From the NCBI GenBank assembly GCA_022447335.1, contig JAKVCF010000038.1, positions 1 to 17,448 on the forward strand: a stretch of DNA of 17,448 nucleotides. The letters run 5' to 3'. Both the position numbers and the translations under genes were made by a program. The number at the start of each line of letters is the position of its first letter. The stretch's first letter is position 1. This DNA is from Planctomycetota bacterium. Lineage in GTDB: Bacteria > Planctomycetota > UBA1135. Positions 1 through 7,050 of this stretch are shown here, piece by piece. The notes beneath the pieces were generated by a model, which was given only the letters and a program-made list of their open reading frames with translations, was not told the DNA's origin and did no database searches.

Positions 1-678
1 GCGCCCGCGCAATCGCATCAGTTCGGCGAGCGGCCCACTGTGCTCCGCGAGCAGGGTGCGCTCATCCTCGTGCTCACCTAAATGAATGCTGAGATATCTC
101 CCAGGCGCAGAAGCCCAATCACAAGCCAAGCGAGCCAGCTCTGGACTGACAGAAAAGGGAGCATGTAAAGCAACTCCTCGCACTTTCGGAAAATCGGCAA
201 GGAAGCGGGCCATGCAGGCCTCAGCCTGGGCAGGGTCCGGCTCGAACAGCTCGGGCCAACTTTCCAACACAAGTCCATCGGGCGCATGCACTTGGGCCGC
301 CCCCTGCTCGGAAGTGGAAGCCAACACAAATCCACAACCACGCGCATGTAACTCACGCAAGCTGGCTGCTGCGGCATTCTCCGCCGATAGGCAACCCTGC
401 CCCTCGATTCGCCACTGCAAGAGTGCAGCAGCCCACTCAGCAAAGTTCGACCTTGGCCAATCGGCACTCGGAGCATCGTAGCTCTCAAGGTGGGCATGCA
501 ACAGGCGCGGAGCGGCAGCCCAAATCTCGTCAGGAAACTCCTCAATGATCGCCGTCGCAGGACAGTCCTCCGGCGCCATCCACGCCTGAATACGCCGCTC
601 TTCATCGAGCAACAGTACTTGGTCGACCGCAAGTTCATCCGGGTGAAGTAAGGCCGCGGCCGGCCGTAAGTAGCGCAC
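1..678 (-). CDS. Amidohydrolase family protein (MtaD/SAH deaminase/chlorohydrolase type), 3' end outside window
   Basis: The frame is open for 226 codons from a GTG at 678 down to position 1. It looks like a cyclic-amidohydrolase-superfamily enzyme of the group that deaminates or dechlorinates adenine-, guanine- or triazine-like rings. Seen: a first metal-binding HAH (residues 61-63, LLHAHLES) after a roughly 60-residue N-terminal sandwich segment; HAPFSVSPEL (H172); and SIHLGEHEDE (H199 and E202), matching the family's H-x-x-E with metal-ligand His and catalytic Glu. The remaining His and Asp ligands would lie beyond the window. The usual Asn/Thr around the first HxH (NAHTH) are replaced (LLHAH). 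The GTG shares one base with the TAG stop of the upstream lipoprotein gene (TAGTG) and has a GGAAGGA ribosome site just upstream, so translational coupling is likely. Substrate cannot be told. The family call is fairly firm; the subfamily is not. Confidence 0.85.
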   Translation of the reverse strand, partial: MRYLRPAAALLHPDELAVDQVLLLDEERRIQAWMAPEDCPATAIIEEFPDEIWAAAPRLLHAHLESYDAPSADWPRSNFAEWAAALLQWRIEGQGCLSAENAAAASLRELHARGCGFVLASTSEQGAAQVHAPDGLVLESWPELFEPDPAQAEACMARFLADFPKVRGVALHAPFSVSPELARLACDWASAPGRYLSIHLGEHEDERTLLAEHSGPLAELMRLRGR

Positions 679-3600
679 TATTCCTTCCAGTTGACGGTAA
701 CGTTCTTGATTTGGAAATCAGCCGCCGGGTTATTGCCGATCAACCCCGCCACGAGGTCTTGGTCAAAGACAAGCTGGTAACGCAGAAGGCGTGTCGATGC
801 CGGCGCAGCCTGCAGGTCGGCGTTGCCACCACCCGTCGTGTTGTAACCCGGGATCACCCAGCCGTATTCCGAACCGGGGACCGGAGTGATTTGACCATTC
901 TCCTCGAAGCCGTAAGCAGTCTGGAATGCTATCCAAATAGGCGTGATGCCCGGCTCAGTCGGATTGGCATCGTTGTAGACGATCTCTTGCGATGCCGAAA
1001 TTCCGTCGCTCCATTCAACGCGCACTTCCCATGAATCAAAGATTAAGAAGAGCTTCTCTGGGTCGGCCTCATACCAATCCGAAGCCACGCCGGTCGAGTT
1101 GCCATTGAAAAAGACCGTGCCCGCTCCAACTGCCTTATCGACCGTTTGGTCACCAATCGAACCGGAAAGGTCGACCGTGAAGCTACTTTGATTCTCACCA
1201 CTCAGACCGTATTCCGGGCGCGACGACAAATCGTAGGCCTCGATCGGCGTAACGATGCCATTAGCATCGGCTAGCGTGAAAGGTGTCGCATTTTCGTAAC
1301 GCAGAATGCCTGCGCCACCGTCACCACCATCGTTGCCGACTCCGCCGAGGCCACCCTGACCACCCGCAAGATTGAGCGTGCCGCCAAGAAAGTTGGCTTC
1401 ACCGCCGACTTGGAGTAGCAAACCACCGCCCGCGCCGCCGCCACCGCCGCCAGTACCGATGCGATTCGCAAACAAGCCATTCACATCAATCGGCAAAGTG
1501 CTAGAAACACGTGTGGCCGATGAGCCGCCATCTCCGCCGCCGATATCCAACGTACCGCTCAGGTTCAAGTCGCGCGCAACCTGCAACTGTACGCCTGGAC
1601 CCCCAGCGCCGCCGCCGGATCCATCCGAATCACGGAAGGACTCGATATCACCAAGCGCCAGCGAGTTTCCACTCAACTCGAAGTTAAAGGAGCCATGCTG
1701 CGAATTGCCAGCACCACCACCCCCTGCCCCGCCACGCAGAAATCCTTGGACTGGATCAAGAGTGTAGAAGGGATCGGGATTACCACCAGTCGTAGGAGTG
1801 AACTGACCACCCGTACCATCCGGCACGATGTTCGAAGCCTGGTTATCCCAACGCACAAAGTCCGGCCAGTTCGCACGGTCCACTGGATCATTCACATCGC
1901 CGCCATGACTCGGATTGCCATTGAAATGGTGATTGGTCCCCAATACTGAGTTATAGCGCGTGAACTCAGGAAGGTTCTCGGTCAAGAAATCACCGAAACT
2001 GTCTCGTGCGATTGGATCGCTGTCGTGGACATCGCCGCGCTCACCATCGGTCCAGTAACCACCTCCCCCGCCTCCCCTTGCACGCGCAGTCGAGAAATAA
2101 CGGAAGAAGAAGCTCGCGGCAAACTTGTCATATTGGTTGCTCGAAATTGGTAGGCCGTCGAGGTTAGTCACCCAGGTCTTATTCCCTATCTGGTTCGCTT
2201 TCGGAAGTTCATTACTCTTCGGCGGCCAAGCCCACGTGCCCATACCAGCGCCGGCAAGTGCATCATTAAGGATCTGATCAGCAGCCGCACCAAGTGGAGC
2301 ACCCAACGAATCCTGGCCACCAACGCGGCCTCCATTCTGACCGTGCACCGCTAGAGCAGGTTCGGCGCCGTAACCGGATAGGTAACGCGTACTATCCGCC
2401 GTTCCGAAGCCCGAGTGTTCGGTGAACCACCCTTCCTTGTTGTCGTTGTAGTAGCCCGGCAGCTGGTGCCAACCCAAACCACCATCACCACCAGAACCTG
2501 CACCCAACGCTGCTTCACCTCCGAGGCCACCTAGGTTCTCAAGTGGATCCACTAAGAGGTTGGTCATCTCGACGGTTGGCGGCGGCGGCGAACCTTGGAG
2601 CGCCGAGTAGGACAGGCGCTCATCTTCCGGGCGATACATTCCAAAGTTGGTTTCGCCGTCCGCACCCGAGAAGTCAAGCGCGCCGCGAATCTCCGCCGAG
2701 CCGCGCACGAACAGACGCAATGGACGCGTTCCCGTGCCGAGCACATCGTCGCCAGCTCCAACTTCTAGCGAGCCGAACATCATCACGCCATCAGTGACTG
2801 GCAGGTCAATACCAAGCAGTTCGCTATTCACAAGACCTGCTGCTGGCGCAACACCTGTATCAAAGGTGAATCCATCAAGATCCGGCGATCCGAAGACACC
2901 TGAACCACCCCCCGGGTGACTACCACTAACCGGGTCAAGGCCACTAACAAGAGCTCCCGTCCCTTCCCATAGACCCGGAGCACTCTTCAGCTCATCTAGC
3001 TTGGCCGTAGTAGCAAAGTCTTCGCTAACGCTGCCCGTCGCACCCGAAACCTCAGGGAGCGGCACGGTGAAGCTGCCCGAGTTTACTAGGCCGTTGCCGA
3101 CTAGATCAGTGATCTGGTTCGACACATCGACACGCACCCAACGCGTGCCATTCTGACCGGTCGGAAGCTCTCCAAGCGGCTGAAAAGTCAAGGTGGTGGT
3201 TCGCAAGTCGACATCGCTGACAAACTGGAAGGTGCCGTCCAGCGGGAAGGTCACCTCATTTCCGAAACCGTCCAACGAAACTAAGCTCACGTCGACGGTC
3301 GGGCTCGTGCCATTCGGATTCAGCAACTGCGAGCTACGCACCAAATCGTTAAAGCTCAGCTCGAGGTTGAAGGAGCGTGTCGCCGGAGGGTTGTCTTCAT
3401 TGGGCATTACGGTCACAGCCGGCGGACCCGGGACAAAGTCACGGATGCCAGCTGTCTCGAAAGTGCACGACAATCGAGCTGTGTTCGGACGACCGCCGCG
3501 CGAACGCACCACTGCGCTGTCAGCAGGAGATGCGGCTATCACCAAACTGTAGGTATTCGAATCTTCGAAGCCGAAGGAGACGCCCTCCGAGTTGTCTTCA

Positions 3601-3920
3601 TAGCTCGGGCGGAACATCACCGTCGGGCCGTCGATGGTGAAGCTACCGGTCGGCGATCCGCCATTGGTCAGATTGACCATCGCAATCGAGCTAAGGTTGA
3701 CCGAGCTGGGCAGAATGTTGTCGTTGAAGGTGAAAACCAAGTCGGAGTTGACCGACAGTTGGCGCACCGCGCAAGTACCACCCGAACAGCCAAGCGAGCA
3801 GACGCTCAGATTGAATTGGGCCTCGTTCGCAGCATTGCTGCCAGAAGATGATCCACCGCCACCGCAAGACGACAACAGCAGAGCAGCAAGGACGGGCGAA
3901 GTGCGTAGAATCTTCGACAT
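678..3920 (-). CDS. Giant surface lipoprotein with Ig-like modules and glycine-rich middle (1080 aa)
   Basis: This is a predicted outer-surface lipoprotein of unknown specific role. The ATG at 3920 gives a compact signal peptide ending in a lipobox (LLLSSC, Cys19) and a GGGGSSSG linker. A GTG at 3962 would add 14 residues and bury the signal, so I prefer 3920. Residue +2 is Gly, not the Asp that retains lipoproteins in the inner membrane. Residues about 50-290 look like two Big_5/SbsA-type Ig-like modules (LVFTFNDNILPSSVNLSSI; closing DLVGNGL). Residues about 610-875 are glycine-rich, with runs of up to six Gly alternating with short hydrophobic strands (DLNLSGTLDIGGGDGG), suggesting a beta-helix. 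The C-terminal 180 residues are less biased and end in LLRYQLVFDQ...VNWKE. It resembles the protein encoded at 8151-11753 in architecture. It is the first gene of a two-gene unit with the amidohydrolase. No clear Shine-Dalgarno was seen. Function is inferred from composition only. Confidence 0.85.
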   Translation of the reverse strand: MSKILRTSPVLAALLLSSCGGGGSSSGSNAANEAQFNLSVCSLGCSGGTCAVRQLSVNSDLVFTFNDNILPSSVNLSSIAMVNLTNGGSPTGSFTIDGPTVMFRPSYEDNSEGVSFGFEDSNTYSLVIAASPADSAVVRSRGGRPNTARLSCTFETAGIRDFVPGPPAVTVMPNEDNPPATRSFNLELSFNDLVRSSQLLNPNGTSPTVDVSLVSLDGFGNEVTFPLDGTFQFVSDVDLRTTTLTFQPLGELPTGQNGTRWVRVDVSNQITDLVGNGLVNSGSFTVPLPEVSGATGSVSEDFATTAKLDELKSAPGLWEGTGALVSGLDPVSGSHPGGGSGVFGSPDLDGFTFDTGVAPAAGLVNSELLGIDLPVTDGVMMFGSLEVGAGDDVLGTGTRPLRLFVRGSAEIRGALDFSGADGETNFGMYRPEDERLSYSALQGSPPPPTVEMTNLLVDPLENLGGLGGEAALGAGSGGDGGLGWHQLPGYYNDNKEGWFTEHSGFGTADSTRYLSGYGAEPALAVHGQNGGRVGGQDSLGAPLGAAADQILNDALAGAGMGTWAWPPKSNELPKANQIGNKTWVTNLDGLPISSNQYDKFAASFFFRYFSTARARGGGGGGYWTDGERGDVHDSDPIARDSFGDFLTENLPEFTRYNSVLGTNHHFNGNPSHGGDVNDPVDRANWPDFVRWDNQASNIVPDGTGGQFTPTTGGNPDPFYTLDPVQGFLRGGAGGGGAGNSQHGSFNFELSGNSLALGDIESFRDSDGSGGGAGGPGVQLQVARDLNLSGTLDIGGGDGGSSATRVSSTLPIDVNGLFANRIGTGGGGGGAGGGLLLQVGGEANFLGGTLNLAGGQGGLGGVGNDGGDGGAGILRYENATPFTLADANGIVTPIEAYDLSSRPEYGLSGENQSSFTVDLSGSIGDQTVDKAVGAGTVFFNGNSTGVASDWYEADPEKLFLIFDSWEVRVEWSDGISASQEIVYNDANPTEPGITPIWIAFQTAYGFEENGQITPVPGSEYGWVIPGYNTTGGGNADLQAAPASTRLLRYQLVFDQDLVAGLIGNNPAADFQIKNVTVNWKE
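682..688 (-). promoter_or_regulatory. Ribosome binding site for the GTG-started amidohydrolase
   Basis: GGAAGGA on the minus strand lies 3 bases before the GTG at 678 and inside the last codons of the upstream lipoprotein gene. It supports GTG as the real start, since no ATG lies at a suitable distance before the HAH motif. Confidence 0.6.
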
Positions 3921-4008
3921 GACGGAAGGGGTCCACCGGATTCCCACAAAGCGAAATACCACTGAACTTCTACATCTAGTCTATCAGACAACCGGTTCCG
4001 TCTCGCCG
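3921..4008. promoter_or_regulatory. Divergent intergenic region (88 bp)
   Basis: This gap separates the minus-strand lipoprotein (start 3920) from the plus-strand exported protein (start 4009), so promoters for both should lie here or just inside the genes. I found no convincing -35/-10 pair on either strand and no Shine-Dalgarno before either ATG. A TTGTCT at 3991-3986 (minus) lacks a matching -10 element. Confidence 0.35.
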
Positions 4009-4899
4009 ATGCTTCTCGCCCTCGCACGCCCCCTACTCCTGTTGGCACCCTTTATCGCGGTTGCCCTGGGGGCATCGCATACGCCCCCCAGCGTCGAACC
4101 GGATACCAGCTCCTTTGGCGTGCGACTAGCGGCGCTGACCGGCGCTGCAAATGAGCCACTGATCCTGCTCCAGAAGGCCCGGCAAGCCGCTGAGCGTGAG
4201 CAGCGCGCCGAAACGACTTCGGACGCCCAAGCCGCCGCACGCGCAAGAGACGCCTTCTGTGCCGCGCTCGCCGAGACACCCGAAGCGGCGGCCTTACCGT
4301 GGGACAAGTGGATCGAAATGGAGTTGCGCAATCGCGACGCACTGGCGCTCGGACTCTACCTCGCTTCGCTACGTGCGCAGGCCCCTAATCCCCTGCAACG
4401 CGCCAAACAGCTGGGGAAACGCACCTCGCCTGTGCTGGTGCGGATGGCCGCACATCGCACGCTGTGGGCCCTTGATCCCGAACTTGCCCTGCAGCAAGGT
4501 CGCGGCCTAGTGCACGAGCTTCCCCGTGGCACGACGGGCATGCACACACGGTACGCCAGAGTACTAGCCGAAGTGAGTAGCCCACTCGCGCAGGAGCTGT
4601 TAATCACCATGGCCCACCGAGACGGCCTTGAGAGCCACGCCCGGGTAGTCGCGATCCAGACTCTTGCCAAAACCGGACGTGTCGAGCTGGGCGCCGACTT
4701 CGCCACGATCTGGAATGCAAGCACGGGTGACGTCTTCACTCGTCAACAAGCACTGCTAGCGACCTTGCAGTTGGATCCGGTGCTAGGCGAGCGCATCCTG
4801 CTCAAGGGCATCCCCAACTCTGACGCCCAGCCAGTACTGCAAGGCTTCGTCCTCTCGCTAATCGAAGCGCGCGGGCTGACCCCCCTTCCAGCAAACTGA
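4009..4899 (+). CDS. Exported alpha-helical repeat protein (HEAT/TPR-like), unknown function
   Basis: I do not recognise a named family. The ATG at 4009 gives a 296-residue protein with a leucine/alanine-rich N-terminal signal peptide (ARPLLLLAPFIAVALGA, no Cys, so a soluble exported or anchored form). The open frame extends upstream to 3634, but that part overlaps the divergent lipoprotein and lacks signal-like sequence. The mature part is Ala/Leu/Arg-rich and almost wholly helical. From about residue 140 it shows repeated helix pairs such as VLVRMAAHRTLWALDPELAL and ARVVAIQTLAKTGRVEL, which look like degenerate HEAT or TPR repeats used for protein contacts. No catalytic motif is visible. 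The stop and the next ATG are one base apart (TGATATG), so it is co-transcribed with TatD, whose substrates are not obviously periplasmic. The gene is solid; the fold assignment is tentative. Confidence 0.8.
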   Translation: MLLALARPLLLLAPFIAVALGASHTPPSVEPDTSSFGVRLAALTGAANEPLILLQKARQAAEREQRAETTSDAQAAARARDAFCAALAETPEAAALPWDKWIEMELRNRDALALGLYLASLRAQAPNPLQRAKQLGKRTSPVLVRMAAHRTLWALDPELALQQGRGLVHELPRGTTGMHTRYARVLAEVSSPLAQELLITMAHRDGLESHARVVAIQTLAKTGRVELGADFATIWNASTGDVFTRQQALLATLQLDPVLGERILLKGIPNSDAQPVLQGFVLSLIEARGLTPLPAN

Positions 4900-4900
4900 T

Positions 4901-5674
4901 ATGCGACTCTTCGATACTCATTGTCACCTGACCTGGCATATGGATGAGGACCCGCCCACCGATCGCCTAGCACGGGCACGCAAAGCGGGCGTAGATCGCC
5001 TCCTGACAGTGGCCGTCGACTTAGAAAGCGCGCGCACCTGCGCCTCGCTCGCAGCTGAGCACGAGGGCGTACAGGCTTCAGCCGGGATTCATCCCCATGA
5101 CGTACCCAGCGGCAAGGAGCTAGATCAGCAACTCCAAGAACTCGAAACTCTACTCGAATCGGGCCAGTACTCTGCGGTCGGTGAGACCGGTCTCGACTTT
5201 TATCGCGACTGGAGCCAACCTGCTGATCAAACCTACTCGCTGGAATATCACTTGGCTCTGGGAGCACGATTCGACTTGCCGATCATTCTCCATTGCCGCG
5301 AGTCGGCGCAGGCGTTACTCGAAATCCTACAGGCGCAAAACCGGGCTATCTCGGGTGTGATGCACTGCTTTTCGGAAGGGGCCAAATACGCGCACTCCTT
5401 CCTAGACCTAGGCCTGCACGTAAGCTTCGCCGGCAATCTGACCTACCCCAAGTCCGAGGCGCTACGCGAGGCGGCCAAAATCGTGCCCAACGATCGCCTG
5501 CTGGTCGAGACCGACGCACCCTTCCTGGCACCTCAGGTCAAGCGCGGCAAACGCAACGAGCCCGCCTATGTGGCACACACTCTGGCTTTTGCTGCCGAAG
5601 TGCGCGGGGTCGCCGCCGAAGAACTAGCCGAGCAGACCTACGGCAACGCGATGGCTCTCTTCGCGTCCATGTAG
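4901..5674 (+). CDS. tatD: TatD-family metal-dependent deoxyribonuclease
   Basis: This is a cytoplasmic metal-dependent hydrolase of the TatD family, known for 3'-5' exonuclease activity on DNA and roles in repair or quality control. The 257 residues match the usual length. Motifs run in order: DTHCHL (His7, His9), AGIHPHD (62-67), GETGLDFYRD (Glu95), LPIILHCRES (His131), GVMHCFSEG (His155) and LLVETDAPFLAP (Asp205), followed by the family's RNEPAYV and a C-terminal YGNAMALF. All expected metal ligands are present, so it should be active. It starts one base after the stop of the upstream exported protein, with no Shine-Dalgarno, indicating coupling. Its last 37 bp overlap the end of the convergent pilin-like gene. 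Product assignment is secure; the precise cellular role is not. Confidence 0.95.
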   Translation: MRLFDTHCHLTWHMDEDPPTDRLARARKAGVDRLLTVAVDLESARTCASLAAEHEGVQASAGIHPHDVPSGKELDQQLQELETLLESGQYSAVGETGLDFYRDWSQPADQTYSLEYHLALGARFDLPIILHCRESAQALLEILQAQNRAISGVMHCFSEGAKYAHSFLDLGLHVSFAGNLTYPKSEALREAAKIVPNDRLLVETDAPFLAPQVKRGKRNEPAYVAHTLAFAAEVRGVAAEELAEQTYGNAMALFASM

Positions 5675-6120
5675 CCAACGAAGACCGGGTCTATTTCACC
5701 GTAACGAATCTTGAAGACACGCTCGCCACTAAAGGGCGGAGTACGCGGCTCGGCGATGCAACCAATCGGTCTCTTCAGGTTGTCCCGAACCTCCTGGAAG
5801 GTATAGCCCCCATAGTGCGCAAAGTCGGCACTGGCTGGCAGAAATGGAAGCATTGGCTCGAACTGGTTGGGCTCACGCCCAGGCGCGAACTGCAAGCGAA
5901 ACAACTGAGCATATTCCCCTTCGACCTCTCGAAAACCTTCTTGAGCAGCCGCAATCATGCGCAACATGTCCTGTGCCTGCCGTTCGTTGTCAGCACTACG
6001 GTCCCCGTAAAGCTTGGGCATGAATACGAGGCCCAACACGACGAGAACTAGAAGTAAGAGCACGAAATCCGACAGGCGAAATCCTGAGGGACGAGCATTC
6101 GACGAAATGAAATCCGGCAT
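5638..6120 (-). CDS. Type IV pilin-like / pseudopilin protein with Asp at mature position 5
   Basis: A 160-residue protein with the layout of a class III-type prepilin: a short polar leader (residues 1-13, ending Pro-Ser-Gly), a predicted cut after Gly13, then FRLSDFVLLLLVLVVLG as the hydrophobic helix. Pro35 falls at mature position 22, as in type IV pilins. The near-invariant Glu5 is replaced by Asp (Asp18 in the precursor). After the helix comes a short globular domain of about 110 residues (QAQDMLRMIAAAQEGFREVE, as in minor pilins of Gram-negative bacteria) with a single Cys. It should be a substrate of the prepilin peptidase encoded at 7051-8046. Its role (structural subunit, minor pseudopilin of a secretion system, or surface protein) is unclear. 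It overlaps tatD tail-to-tail. The only ribosome-site candidate, GAGG, abuts the ATG. Confidence 0.85.
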   Translation of the reverse strand: MPDFISSNARPSGFRLSDFVLLLLVLVVLGLVFMPKLYGDRSADNERQAQDMLRMIAAAQEGFREVEGEYAQLFRLQFAPGREPNQFEPMLPFLPASADFAHYGGYTFQEVRDNLKRPIGCIAEPRTPPFSGERVFKIRYGEIDPVFVGYMDAKRAIALP

Positions 6121-6140
6121 CCTCGACAGCAGCTAGGTTG

Positions 6141-6159
6141 CTCAAGACTTTGTCTTGAG
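6141..6159 (-). promoter_or_regulatory. 8-bp inverted repeat in the pilin-like gene's 5' region
   Basis: CTCAAGAC and GTCTTGAG are perfect complements separated by three bases and lie 21 bp upstream of the ATG at 6120. On the minus strand the hairpin is not followed by a T tract, so it is not a standard terminator. It may be a messenger structure or an operator. A second CTCAAGA copy lies upstream (6224-6218) and could pair with the same arm. Confidence 0.4.
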
Positions 6160-6171
6160 GCGAAAGAGTAC

Positions 6172-6195
6172 CTATTCGTTGTGGGTGAACTCCAT
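6172..6195 (-). CDS. Possible 7-codon leader peptide (MEFTHNE)
   Basis: On the minus strand an ATG at 6195 opens seven codons followed by TAG at 6174-6172. A GGGAGG (6210-6205) sits 9 bases before it, a better ribosome site than most full genes here have. It lies between the two CTCAAGA elements, upstream of the pilin-like gene. No run of one amino acid suggests amino-acid attenuation. So short an ORF can arise by chance, so this is only a candidate. Confidence 0.2.
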   Translation of the reverse strand: MEFTHNE

Positions 6196-6254
6196 CACAA
6201 AGAACCTCCCGAAGACTCTTGAGGCCCAGAAGACGCTCTTGCGAAGAAAAGGCA

Positions 6255-6285
6255 GCAGGCCACCCCGATCTCCGGAGTGGCCTGC
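6255..6285 (-). terminator. Rho-independent terminator after the OmpA-like gene
   Basis: A 9-bp perfect stem (GCAGGCCAC with GTGGCCTGC) has a 13-base loop in which 3 more pairs can form. On the minus strand it is followed by TGCCTTTTCTTC, a T-rich tail. It lies 55 bp beyond the stop at 6341. There is no T tract on the other side, so it acts on minus-strand transcripts. Confidence 0.7.
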
Positions 6286-6340
6286 CCGTGCCGGCGCAAT
6301 TCTTGAGTTTACATGCTAGGCCTTTTCAGCCCCGCAGAAG

Positions 6341-7033
6341 CTAGTTGAGAATCAGGATCTCAACGCGACGGTTCTTGGCCTTGTTATCCGCGGTAGTGTT
6401 CGGCGCCGTGGGATCGAACGGACCGTGACCCGCAATACGGATGGCGTCCGCAGCGATGCCGACATCACCTGAAAGGAAGTCGGCGACTGCCATGGCGCGC
6501 TCGACCGAAAGGCGTAAGTTGGTCTTCCACTTATCCTTAGTCTTGACCAGTTTCTCGTTGTCGGTGTGGCCTTCGACCCAGAAGGTCTTACCGTCGTAGT
6601 CTGCCTTGAGAGCCGCGGCAACGGTCTTGAGGCTGGACTTTCCTTTGGCGTTCAACGTGGCCGAGCCCGAAGAAAACGTCAGGTTGGTCGGAAGATTGAG
6701 CACCAGGACATCGCCGCGACGCTCAACACCAACGCCGGTGCCCGCGAGCTGACCGCGTAGGCGATCAACTTCGGCGTCGGCCTCCTGAGCCGAAGCTTCC
6801 ATTGCCTGCAGACGACCTTCGAGTGAGTTAACACGGTCTTGTTCGAAGGCAAGCTGCTCCTCCAACTCAAGACGACGTGCTTTGGCAAGATCCAACTCGC
6901 TCTGCGAACGGTTGGCCTTGGCTTTGTAACCAGCGATCTGACGATCTTGGTCTTCAATGATTTCGTTTTGGAAACCTTGCTGGCAAGCCGGCAAGAATGC
7001 CAGTGCAGCCGTGAGGAGCATGAACTTCTTCAT
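6341..7033 (-). CDS. OmpA/Pal-type peptidoglycan-binding lipoprotein with coiled coil
   Basis: A 230-residue lipoprotein expected to anchor the outer membrane to peptidoglycan. The ATG at 7033 starts a canonical signal (MKKFMLLTAALAFLPAC, lipobox Cys17; Gln at +2 favours outer-membrane sorting). The open frame continues 97 codons upstream into the prepilin peptidase gene, but that part is shadow. Residues about 25-97 are heptad-like and charged (LDLAKARRLELEEQLAFEQ), a predicted coiled coil. Residues 100-230 form the OmpA C-terminal domain: VEGHTDN (Asp158), NLRLSVERAMAV (Asn172, Arg179) and the closing KNRRVEILI. The Asp and Arg that contact diaminopimelate in this family are both present. 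Closest in plan to YiaD/Pal-like proteins. It begins 17 bp after the prepilin peptidase stop, suggesting co-transcription, and is followed by a terminator. Confidence 0.93.
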   Translation of the reverse strand: MKKFMLLTAALAFLPACQQGFQNEIIEDQDRQIAGYKAKANRSQSELDLAKARRLELEEQLAFEQDRVNSLEGRLQAMEASAQEADAEVDRLRGQLAGTGVGVERRGDVLVLNLPTNLTFSSGSATLNAKGKSSLKTVAAALKADYDGKTFWVEGHTDNEKLVKTKDKWKTNLRLSVERAMAVADFLSGDVGIAADAIRIAGHGPFDPTAPNTTADNKAKNRRVEILILN

Positions 7034-7050
7034 GGGTACTAAGTGCGTGT

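Larger units (their letters stand above)
6121..6340. promoter_or_regulatory. Intergenic region between pilin-like gene and OmpA-like gene
   Basis: These 220 bp separate the pilin-like start (6120) from the stop of the OmpA-like gene (6341). They hold the terminator at 6255-6285, a mini-ORF with a good ribosome site at 6172-6210, and a hairpin at 6141-6159, listed separately. I found no strong -35/-10 pair. The pilin-like gene's promoter is expected here, after the terminator. Confidence 0.5.

Noticed and set aside
78..638. Minus-strand ATG frame of 186 codons
   Set aside because: It is one base out of register with the amidohydrolase frame (GTG 678), is Arg/Cys/Leu-rich and shows no family motif. 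The motif-bearing frame is the real gene.
1306..2080. GC-rich CCGCCACC-type runs as DNA repeats or a CRISPR array
   Set aside because: They are glycine codons (GGN) of the minus-strand gene read in reverse, irregular in spacing and with no constant repeat unit.
3634..4008. N-terminal extension of the exported helical-repeat protein
   Set aside because: It overlaps the divergent lipoprotein gene, and the signal peptide begins only at ATG 4009.
5293..6051. 252-codon plus-strand frame across tatD and the pilin-like gene
   Set aside because: Overlaps two motif-supported genes in other frames and has an arginine-rich, unstructured product.
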